From Alcaligenaceae bacterium (lineage in GTDB: Bacteria > Pseudomonadota > Gammaproteobacteria > Burkholderiales > Burkholderiaceae_B), in the NCBI GenBank assembly GCA_012512545.1, contig JAAZDZ010000046.1, forward strand, positions 1 through 6,361: a stretch of 6,361 bases of DNA, written 5' to 3'. Positions 1 to 5,668 of this stretch are shown here, piece after piece. The position numbers were made by a program, and so were the translations under genes. The notes under the pieces were generated by a model. The model worked only from the letters and a program-made list of their open reading frames with translations. It ran no database searches and was not told the DNA's origin. Each line of letters begins with the position of its first letter. Position 1 is the stretch's first letter.

Positions 1-1628
1 ACATGGCGCGCGATGGCGGCGGTGCGGGCGCGGTCCAGCCAGAATTTCTTGCGGGCTTCCGGGGTGACGGCCACAAAGCCTTCGCCGTGGCGGCTATTGG
101 CAATGCGCACGACTTCGCTGGCGGCAATGGCCACTGCGTTTTCGTCATCGCCGACGATGTCGCCGATGAGCACCATTTTGGGCAGATCGCCGCGTTTGCT
201 CTTGGTGGCGTAGCCGACGGCGCGCAGATAGCGCTCGTCCAGGTGTTCCAGGCCGGCCAGCAGGGCGCCGCGTTCGCGGCCCGGGCCGTCCAGGTATTGT
301 TTGACTTCGACAATGGAAGGCACGGCGTTGCGCGCCTGGCCGAAGAATTCCATACAGACCGTGCGTGTATGCGCGGGCATGCGGTGCACAATCCAGCGGG
401 CGGAGGTGATCAGGCCATCACAGCCTTCTTTCTGGACGCCGGGCAGGCCGGACAGGAATTTGTCGGTGACATCCTTGCCCAGGCCCACTTTGCGAAAGCG
501 GCTGCCTTCAATGACCAGGGTTTCCCTGCGCAATGCAATGGCGCCGGGCGCGCTTTTGCCGTCGGACCAGACGAGTTCGAAGCGGGCTTCGTCAGCTTCG
601 TGGATCTTGCCCAGGTTATGGCCCACGCGGGTGACGTCCAGCCAGTTGCCTTCGGGATCGACCATGCGCCACCAGGCGAGGTTATCCAGCGCCGTGCCCC
701 ACAGCACTGCTTTCTTGCCGCCGGCATTCATGGCGACGTTGCCGCCCGCACAGGAGGCGTCGGCCGAAGTGGGGTCAACGGCAAAGACATAGCCTGCGGC
801 TTCGGCGGCCTCAGCGATGCGGCGCGTGACGACGCCTGCGCCAGTGTGGATGGTGGGCACGGGGTCGGCCAGGCCGGGCAGCTCGACGTTTTCGACCGCG
901 GTGAGACGGTCGAGCTTTTCGGTGTTGATGACGGCCGAGCGCCAGGTGAGCGGAATGGCGCCGCCGGTATAGCCCGTGCCGCCGCCGCGCGGAATGATGG
1001 TGAGTTCGAGCTCGATACAGGCGCGTACCAGAGCGGCGATCTCGCCTTCGTTATCAGGCGTGAGCACCACAAAGGGGTATTCCACCCGCCAGTCGGTGGC
1101 GTCGGTGACGTGCGATACGCGCGACAGGCCGTCGAATTTGATGTTGTGGGGGGCGGTGATGCGGGACAGCGCACGCACGACCTGCTTGCGTAATTCGCCG
1201 GACAGCGTGAAATCGTTGTCGAAATCCTTGACAGCGGCTCGCGCAGCGGACAGCAGGCCGGTCACTTTGGCGTCGCGCTCGGGATGACGCAGGTCGCGGC
1301 GACGGTCGATTTCCGTCAGGCGGTGCTCAAGGGCGTCGATCAGCTGCTTGCGGCGCTTGGGATTGTCGAGCAGGTCGTCCTGCAGGTAGGGGTTGCGGCG
1401 CACCACCCAGATATCGCCCAGAACTTCAAACAGCATCCTGGCCGAGCGGCCCGTGACCCGTTCGGCGCGCAGTTCCGACAACAGCCGCCAGGCTTCTTCG
1501 CCCAGCAGGCGCAGGACGATTTCACGGTCGGAATACGACGTGTAGTTGTAAGGGATCTCGCGCAGACGCGGCGAAACATGCTGGGGAGCCTGCGCGGCAA
1601 GCATTTGACTGGCAAGGGGGGCATTCAT
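1..1628 (-). CDS. Large FAD-binding oxidoreductase (D-lactate dehydrogenase/GlcD-like, DUF3683-type N-terminus), 5' part only
   Basis: I translated this frame from the ATG at 1628 to the left edge: 542 codons without a stop, so the C-terminus lies outside the window. Residues about 1-120 form a distinctive N-terminal domain with the motif [12 protein letters not shown] (near residues 25-36) and [18 protein letters not shown] recall this as the DUF3683-type domain of betaproteobacterial FAD oxidases. From about residue 184 comes an FAD_binding_4 (PCMH/VAO-type) domain: [14 protein letters not shown] at 213-226 is the pyrophosphate-binding loop, and [20 protein letters not shown] at 285-304 is the second FAD contact. 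GCDGLITSA from 402 corresponds to the usual GSEGxxGVIT segment. The rest enters the FAD-oxidase C-terminal domain. Relatives are about 1,300 residues, ending in iron-sulfur and cysteine-rich modules, so under half is visible. It probably oxidises a 2-hydroxyacid such as D-lactate or glycolate and passes electrons to the respiratory chain; the substrate is inferred. No good ribosome-binding site precedes the ATG, but the N-terminus matches family members as I remember them. Confidence 0.88.
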   Translation of the reverse strand, partial: MNAPLASQMLAAQAPQHVSPRLREIPYNYTSYSDREIVLRLLGEEAWRLLSELRAERVTGRSARMLFEVLGDIWVVRRNPYLQDDLLDNPKRRKQLIDALEHRLTEIDRRRDLRHPERDAKVTGLLSAARAAVKDFDNDFTLSGELRKQVVRALSRITAPHNIKFDGLSRVSHVTDATDWRVEYPFVVLTPDNEGEIAALVRACIELELTIIPRGGGTGYTGGAIPLTWRSAVINTEKLDRLTAVENVELPGLADPVPTIHTGAGVVTRRIAEAAEAAGYVFAVDPTSADASCAGGNVAMNAGGKKAVLWGTALDNLAWWRMVDPEGNWLDVTRVGHNLGKIHEADEARFELVWSDGKSAPGAIALRRETLVIEGSRFRKVGLGKDVTDKFLSGLPGVQKEGCDGLITSARWIVHRMPAHTRTVCMEFFGQARNAVPSIVEVKQYLDGPGRERGALLAGLEHLDERYLRAVGYATKSKRGDLPKMVLIGDIVGDDENAVAIAASEVVRIANSRHGEGFVAVTPEARKKFWLDRARTAAIARH

Positions 1629-1656
1629 GAGCGGAATGGTTACCCTGAAAGGGCAG

Positions 1657-1679
1657 TGATGCAGAAATAGATTGCATCA
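1657..1679. repeat. Inverted repeat TGATGCA-N9-TGCATCA, possible operator
   Basis: The arms TGATGCA (1657-1663) and TGCATCA (1673-1679) are perfect reverse complements separated by nine AT-rich bases. The centre lies about 40 nt upstream of the FAD-oxidase start and downstream of the membrane-protein stop, both genes being on the minus strand. A 7-bp dyad with this spacing is typical of a dimeric helix-turn-helix regulator site. As RNA it could form a hairpin, but no run of U follows it on the minus strand, so a terminator is less likely. No regulator can be named from sequence alone. Confidence 0.45.
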
Positions 1680-1703
1680 GTTTAATCGAATGGAGCCCGG
1701 GCT

Positions 1704-2225
1704 TCAGATCTTGCCGGGGAAAAACCACAGCAAAGCGCTGGTCATGGTGACATAGCGCAGGAATTTGCCAATAGCCATATAGACAATGCTGGGCAGCAAG
1801 GGCATTTTCAGCCAGCCCGCCACTGAGCATAAAGGGTCGCCCACAATGGGCAGCCATGAAAACAGCAAGGCAGGCGGCCCCAGGCGATGCAGCCACCAGC
1901 TGACGTAGTCGTGCCAGCGGCCGGTAGTCTGGGTGCGCGGCTGGTAAGGGTGCTTCTCGCGGTAACGGTCCACGGCCTTCACCGCGCCGTAACCCATGCC
2001 GTAGCTGATGGTGCCGCCTATCGTATTGCCCAGCGTGGCCACGAGCACCGCAGGCCAGAACATGCCTTCGGCGATTTGCAGATAGCCGAACACCGCAGGC
2101 TCGGAGCCCAGCGGCAGCAAAGTGGCCGAGATCAGCGCCACGGAAAAAATGGCGCTCAGGCCCACACTGGGCAGGGCCAGAGTGTCCAGCAACCAGTGAA
2201 TCGAAGAAATCAGCCAGGCTTCCAT
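1704..2225 (-). CDS. YqaA/DedA-family inner-membrane protein (VTT domain)
   Basis: This encodes 173 residues with several hydrophobic segments, roughly 18-38, 55-80, 115-137 and 145-170, as expected of an integral inner-membrane protein. Family hallmarks are the early acidic loop LLPLGSEPAV (36-45), the glycine-rich GNTIGGTISYGMG (66-78), and the C-terminal RLGPPALLFSWLPIVGDPLC stretch (114-133) followed by AGW (136-138) and KFLRY (154-158). This fits the YqaA branch of the DedA/SNARE-associated (VTT) superfamily; E. coli YqaA is a little shorter. VTT proteins are linked to lipid flipping and envelope homeostasis, but the role of YqaA itself is not settled, so no function is claimed. The ATG at 2225 is the only plausible start: the upstream in-frame codons contain no alternative, and later ATGs would cut the first membrane segment. 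It is preceded by a pyrimidine tract, not a Shine-Dalgarno sequence. It may be co-transcribed with the FAD oxidase 75 bp downstream. Confidence 0.88.
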   Translation of the reverse strand: MEAWLISSIHWLLDTLALPSVGLSAIFSVALISATLLPLGSEPAVFGYLQIAEGMFWPAVLVATLGNTIGGTISYGMGYGAVKAVDRYREKHPYQPRTQTTGRWHDYVSWWLHRLGPPALLFSWLPIVGDPLCSVAGWLKMPLLPSIVYMAIGKFLRYVTMTSALLWFFPGKI

Positions 2226-2284
2226 GGAAGGAGACGAAGAGCGCGGGAAATCGCAGTTTACGTCGAAGCAGAATAAATGGTCTG

Positions 2285-2293
2285 TGGTATTCT
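2285..2293 (+). promoter_or_regulatory. Candidate extended -10 element for ilvA
   Basis: TGGTATTCT fits the extended -10 pattern TGn-TATAAT with four of six matches in the hexamer, and lies 37 nt before the ilvA ATG, implying a leader of about 30 nt. At 17-bp spacing the bases GAAGCA make a poor -35, which extended -10 promoters tolerate. The surrounding 104 bp must hold both divergent promoters. No transcription data support this, so it is a pattern match only. Confidence 0.3.
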
Positions 2294-2329
2294 TTTTGGC
2301 TTCTCTTCGCCGTCCGAGCGCGCGTTCTC

Positions 2330-3838
2330 ATGTCTACTGATTATCTAAAACGCATCCTGACCGCCAGGGTGTATGACGTTGCTGTTGAATCTGACCTTGA
2401 CCCGGCGCCTCAGGTGTCGGCGCGCATCGGCAACACGGTGTTGCTCAAGCGGGAAGACACTCAGCCCGTATTCAGTTTCAAGCTGCGCGGCGCGTACAAC
2501 AAGATGGCCAGCCTGACGCCTGCCGAACGCAAGCGTGGCGTAATTGCCGCTTCGGCAGGCAATCATGCGCAGGGAGTGGCTTTGAGCGCCAGCCGCATGG
2601 GCTGCCGCGCTGTCATTGTCATGCCGGAAACAACGCCCCAGGTGAAAGTCGATGCCGTGCGCACGCTGGGGGGCGAGGTGGTGCTGGCGGGCGACAGTTA
2701 TAACGACGCCTTCGATCATGCCATGGAGTTGCAGAAGAAGGAAAAGCTCACGTTTGTGCACCCTTTCGACGACCCGGAAGTCATTGCGGGTCAAGGCACA
2801 ATCGCCATGGAGATTCTGCGGCAGCACCCCGATCCCATCGAGGCGATTTTCGTGCCGGTGGGCGGCGGCGGGCTGATTTCCGGCGTGGCGGCTTATGTGA
2901 AGCAGCTGCGTCCAGATATCAAGGTGATCGGCGTGCAGAGCGTGGATTCCTGCGCCATGGCCCGCAGCGTCAAAGCCGGTCGGCGCCTGCGTTTGAATGA
3001 TGTTGGCCTGTTCGCCGATGGCACGGCGGTGAAATACGTCGGGGCGGAAACCTTCCGGTTGACGAATAAATATGTGGATGATTTCGTGCTGGTGGATACC
3101 GATGCCATTTGCGCGGCCATCAAGGATGTTTTCCAGGACACGCGCAGCGTGGTCGAGCCTTCGGGCGCGCTTTCGCTGGCTGGCGCCAAGCGCTATGCGG
3201 CGCAGCACAAGCTCAAGGGCAAGACGCTGGTGGCTGTTACCAGCGGCGCCAATATGAACTTTGACCGCCTGCGGCTGGTGGCGGAGCGGGCCGATGTGGG
3301 CGAGGCGCGCGAAGCCGTGTTCGCGCTCACCATACCGGAACAGCGCGGCAGCTTTATGCGGCTGTGCGATGCCGTCGGGCGGCGCAATGTCACCGAATTC
3401 AACTATCGCATTTCCGATTCAGAAAAAGCCCATGTGTTTGTCGGGCTGCAGATACGTTCCGAACCTGAAATCGAAAAGCTTGAGGCAGGTTTCCGCCGTA
3501 AAGGGTTTGAAACGCTGGATCTCACCGGCAACGAAATGGCCAAAACCCATTTGCGCTATATGGTGGGTGGCAAGTCGGCCCTGGCCGGGAACGAGATGCT
3601 GTTCCGGTTCGAGTTCCCGGAACGCCCGGGTGCGCTCACAACCTTTCTGGGCGCAATGAGCCCTGAGTGGAATATCAGCCTTTTCCACTACCGTAACCAG
3701 GGTGATGATTACGGGCGTGTGCTGGTGGGCCTGCAAGTGCCGCCTTCGGATAAGAAAGCGCTCAAGGCGTTTCTGGAAGAGCTGGGCTATCCCTATTGGA
3801 ATGAAACGGACAACCCGGCTTATTCGCTTTTTCTTTAA
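2330..3838 (+). CDS. ilvA: Threonine ammonia-lyase, biosynthetic (threonine deaminase)
   Basis: This cytoplasmic PLP enzyme converts L-threonine to 2-oxobutanoate and ammonia, the committed step of isoleucine synthesis. The 502-residue length is normal for the biosynthetic, allosteric form. The catalytic domain is residues about 1-320: SFKLRGAYNK (49-58) carries the PLP-binding lysine K51, SAGNHAQG (75-82) is the substrate/carboxylate loop, GGGGL (178-182) binds the PLP phosphate, and TSGANMNFDR (304-313) closes the cofactor site. The regulatory part holds two ACT-like domains, starting near 328 (AVFALTIPEQRGSF) and 423 (MLFRFEFPERPGAL), so isoleucine inhibition and valine activation are expected from the family. 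The short catabolic TdcB form lacks this pair. The start ATGTCTACTGATTAT gives the N-terminus usual in Burkholderiales, although no clear Shine-Dalgarno precedes it. It is the only plus-strand gene, divergent from the membrane protein and convergent with pxpC. No attenuator-like leader peptide is visible. Confidence 0.97.
   Translation: MSTDYLKRILTARVYDVAVESDLDPAPQVSARIGNTVLLKREDTQPVFSFKLRGAYNKMASLTPAERKRGVIAASAGNHAQGVALSASRMGCRAVIVMPETTPQVKVDAVRTLGGEVVLAGDSYNDAFDHAMELQKKEKLTFVHPFDDPEVIAGQGTIAMEILRQHPDPIEAIFVPVGGGGLISGVAAYVKQLRPDIKVIGVQSVDSCAMARSVKAGRRLRLNDVGLFADGTAVKYVGAETFRLTNKYVDDFVLVDTDAICAAIKDVFQDTRSVVEPSGALSLAGAKRYAAQHKLKGKTLVAVTSGANMNFDRLRLVAERADVGEAREAVFALTIPEQRGSFMRLCDAVGRRNVTEFNYRISDSEKAHVFVGLQIRSEPEIEKLEAGFRRKGFETLDLTGNEMAKTHLRYMVGGKSALAGNEMLFRFEFPERPGALTTFLGAMSPEWNISLFHYRNQGDDYGRVLVGLQVPPSDKKALKAFLEELGYPYWNETDNPAYSLFL
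3835..3838. other. Shared convergent stop codons (TTAA) of ilvA and pxpC
   Basis: The palindrome TTAA reads as TAA on both strands: ilvA ends with bases 3836-3838 and pxpC with 3837-3835. The two coding regions therefore overlap tail to tail by four bases and no intergenic terminator is possible between them. Transcripts from each side must run into the other gene or end by a factor-dependent route. Confidence 0.9.
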
Positions 3839-4854
3839 GGTGATGCGTCGGGTGCATCGGCCACGCATCGCTCCACAAGCTTGCGTAAGCCATCCAGCGA
3901 TGCGCTCAGCCGCGCCAGCGCCTGTTCGCGCAGGTTGTCCAGCTGCTGAGCCTGAGCCAGGCCGATTTCCTCGAAGCGCACTTCGTCGCCAGGCATGCAT
4001 TGAGCCAGTTGGGGAAGATCCACCGTCGCCACGTGGCCGATTTTCGGATACCCGCCAATGGACTGCCGGTCAGCCATCAGCACGATGGGCAGACCATCGG
4101 CCGGTACTTGTATGCTGCCGAAGGTGGCCCCTTCCGAGAGCAGTTGACGGTTTTCAAGCACCGGCAGGGCCGGGCCTTGCAGGCGAAACCCCATGCGGTC
4201 GGATTCGTTGGTGATGCGATAAGGGCTGTTGAACAGGGCGCGCAGGGCGTCTTCGGTGAATAAGCCGGTATGCGGGCCGCGCATGACGCGCAGGTGCGCG
4301 CGCGGGTTGTTCGCCAGGGTGGAAGGCAGGTAGATGGACATTCTGTCCAGGTCTTCCGCCAGCGCATCAAGGGTGTCTGCCCGCAGCGCAAGATTGAGCG
4401 GCAGAATGTCTTCCTTGCGTAAGGCCCGCCCCTGGAAACCGCCCAGCGCGCCGCGCAGATAAGTACTCTGGCTGCCCAGTACGGAAGGCAGGGCGATGCC
4501 GCCGTGCCAGGCCAGATAGCAGCGCACCCCGTTGCGGCGTTCGCCAAATGACAGGATATCGCCCGCGTGCATGACAAGCGGCCTGCCCATGGGGGCGGGC
4601 GTCCCATTGATGGTGGGGCTGAGGTCGGCTCCGGCCAGGGCAATGCAGGCGGGCGCGTCAAAACGCAGCGTCGGGCCCATCAGGGTGATTTCCAGCGTGG
4701 CAAGATCGTGCCGGTTGCCAGCGATGAGATTGGCCAGTTGATGGGCGCGGAGATCCATGGCTCCGCCTACGGGCACCCCCAGATGCTGATGGCCATGACG
4801 GCCGCAATCCTGAAATGTGCTTGCCAGGCCGGGGCGGATGACAGTGATGCTCAT
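3835..4854 (-). CDS. pxpC: 5-oxoprolinase subunit PxpC (biotin-dependent carboxyltransferase-like, KipA/AHS2 family)
   Basis: The product has 339 residues, close to the 310-340 usual for this family. It matches the KipA/YbgK/AHS2 domain throughout: RPGLASTFQDCGRHGHQHLG (7-26) followed by VPVGGAMD (27-34), LAGADLSPTING (73-84), WHGGIALPSVLGSQSTYLRG (116-135), NESDRMGFRLQGP (216-228), and EGATFGSIQVPADGLPIVLM (241-260) followed by DRQSIGGYPKIG (262-273). In E. coli PxpA, PxpB and PxpC form an ATP-dependent cytoplasmic 5-oxoprolinase that opens the lactam 5-oxo-L-proline to glutamate. Where I recall AGGIDVP in many relatives this protein has HGGIALP, which may be a subfamily difference. Its ATG overlaps the pxpB stop in an ATGA junction, indicating coupled translation. 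Relatives also occur as domains of urea carboxylase and allophanate-pathway proteins, but the pairing with a separate pxpB favours 5-oxoprolinase. The 3' end overlaps the ilvA stop on the other strand. Confidence 0.93.
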   Translation of the reverse strand: MSITVIRPGLASTFQDCGRHGHQHLGVPVGGAMDLRAHQLANLIAGNRHDLATLEITLMGPTLRFDAPACIALAGADLSPTINGTPAPMGRPLVMHAGDILSFGERRNGVRCYLAWHGGIALPSVLGSQSTYLRGALGGFQGRALRKEDILPLNLALRADTLDALAEDLDRMSIYLPSTLANNPRAHLRVMRGPHTGLFTEDALRALFNSPYRITNESDRMGFRLQGPALPVLENRQLLSEGATFGSIQVPADGLPIVLMADRQSIGGYPKIGHVATVDLPQLAQCMPGDEVRFEEIGLAQAQQLDNLREQALARLSASLDGLRKLVERCVADAPDASP

Positions 4855-5567
4855 TGCCTGGGCCAGTCCTTGAAAGCCTGTTCGGAAATAGGGCGGAACT
4901 GCACGGAGTCGCCGGGGGATACCAGGGTGGCGGGTTCGCGCAGCGGGTCGAAGAGAACCATGGGCGTGCGGCCGATGATATGCCAGCCGCCGGGCAGGTC
5001 GTTGGGGTAGATGACAGTCTGCCGGTTGGCGATGGCTACAGAGCCTGCGGGAATGGACGTGCGTGGCGTGGGGCGGCGGGGCAGGGCGAAAAGCGCATCG
5101 TGCACCCCCATGAACGGGGCGCCGGGCGCGAAGCCCAGCATGAATACATAAGCGGGTTCCCGACCATGCAGCGCGATGACTTCATTCTCGTTCAGACCGG
5201 TGCGCAGGGCGACATCCGCCAGGTCGGGGCCGTATTCTCCGCCATAGCAGACGGGCAGCTCGATGACCTGGCCTCCGGTGCTGCCGGTGTCCAGGTCGGC
5301 GTTGCGCAGCACGCGCTCGATTTCGGCCTGCAGGCTGCGCACGCTGGTGTTGACGGAAAAGTGCCCCGGCAGGTAATGGACGGCCACGGTGTTGAAGGTG
5401 GGAACGATATCGCTGACGCCGCGCACCCTGGCCTGGCGCAAGGCGGCTGCCGCAGCGCCACAGCGGTGGCCGGTTGTGATGTCGATGCCGGTGCCAAAAC
5501 GGATGACCAGGCAACGATCGCCGTGCGCGACGATATCCCAGCCGGTGTTTTCAGAATTGTGAGTCAT
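4851..5567 (-). CDS. pxpB: 5-oxoprolinase subunit PxpB (KipI/AHS1 family)
   Basis: The product has 238 residues, slightly longer than E. coli PxpB, mainly through a short N-terminal extension before GWDIVAHGDRCLVIRFG (9-25). The KipI/AHS1 domain is clear: ELPVCYGGEYGPDL (103-116), AYVFMLGFAPGAPFMG (139-154), PRTSIPAGSVAIANRQTVIY (168-187), then LPGGWHIIGRTP (191-202) and a final VSPGDSVQF (216-224). PxpB and PxpC form the cyclophilin-like carboxyltransferase part of the ATP-dependent 5-oxoprolinase, while PxpA (LamB/YcsF family) supplies the third subunit. B. subtilis KipI, a relative, inhibits the kinase KinA, but that role is not assumed here. The gene overlaps pxpC by four bases and is translated first. 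A candidate ribosome-binding site and an AT-rich -10-like element lie in the 101 bp upstream, so it probably has its own promoter and is not only read through from phoR. No pxpA is present between the window edges. Confidence 0.93.
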   Translation of the reverse strand: MTHNSENTGWDIVAHGDRCLVIRFGTGIDITTGHRCGAAAAALRQARVRGVSDIVPTFNTVAVHYLPGHFSVNTSVRSLQAEIERVLRNADLDTGSTGGQVIELPVCYGGEYGPDLADVALRTGLNENEVIALHGREPAYVFMLGFAPGAPFMGVHDALFALPRRPTPRTSIPAGSVAIANRQTVIYPNDLPGGWHIIGRTPMVLFDPLREPATLVSPGDSVQFRPISEQAFKDWPRQ

Positions 5568-5568
5568 G

Positions 5569-5580
5569 CCCCTTGCTTCC
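5569..5580 (-). promoter_or_regulatory. Ribosome-binding site of pxpB
   Basis: On the minus strand the bases before the ATG at 5567 read GGAAGCAAGGGGC. GGAAG sits 8 nt from the start, a normal spacing, while the second purine block AAGGGG is too close (1 nt). This supports ATG 5567 as the start and is the clearest Shine-Dalgarno match in the window. Confidence 0.5.
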
Positions 5581-5602
5581 GCTGCTGCTTGAGGATTGAA
5601 GG

Positions 5603-5668
5603 TCAGGCAGTATTTTTATACAGATGGCGCGTGCCGTCGAGCCAGCGGAAACCCGCAGGCGCCGGGGG
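5603..5668 (-). other. In-frame open extension after the phoR stop
   Basis: After the phoR TGA (5671-5669) the same frame stays open for 21 codons, then meets a second TGA (5605-5603). The extension includes GFRWLDGTRHLYKNTA, which looks protein-like and has no low-complexity character. The first stop is followed by C (TGAC), a context known to be relatively leaky. It could be a lost C-terminal tail, a remnant of a small gene, rare read-through, or chance in a 101-bp gap. No start codon of its own is seen in this frame. Confidence 0.25.
5615..5620 (-). promoter_or_regulatory. Candidate -10 element for pxpBC
   Basis: Read on the minus strand the bases are TATAAA, five of six matches to TATAAT, inside the AT-rich island 5610-5621, which is also a small inverted repeat (GTAT-TTTT-ATAC). 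It would start transcription about 40 nt before pxpB. No good -35 is visible at 16-18 bp upstream, where the sequence is GC-rich, so an activator or a different explanation is possible. Confidence 0.28.

Noticed and set aside
3..1193. 396-codon plus-strand reading frame opposite the FAD oxidase
   Set aside because: Its product is a glycine/alanine/histidine-rich sequence with no motif or hydrophobic pattern, while the minus strand gives a full FAD-oxidase sequence. High G/C at third positions removes stops from the antisense frame.
1694..1703. Palindrome AGCCCGGGCT just after the YqaA-family stop, considered as a terminator
   Set aside because: It has no room for a loop beyond a three-pair stem and no T-run follows on the minus strand.
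1522..2331. 269-codon minus-strand frame spanning the YqaA gene and the start of the FAD oxidase
   Set aside because: It overlaps two well-supported genes in a different frame and its translation lacks the membrane pattern and motifs seen in the YqaA frame.
2345..3208. 287-codon minus-strand frame opposite ilvA
   Set aside because: Histidine- and arginine-rich antisense product with no recognisable domain; ilvA has all expected active-site motifs.
5610..5621. GTAT-TTTT-ATAC inverted repeat considered as a separate regulatory site
   Set aside because: Four-base arms in an AT-rich island are expected by chance; it is noted only as part of the candidate pxpB -10 region.
5651..5668. GC-rich stretch after phoR, considered as an intrinsic terminator
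   Set aside because: Only a four-pair CCCG/CGGG stem can form, followed by just three T residues.
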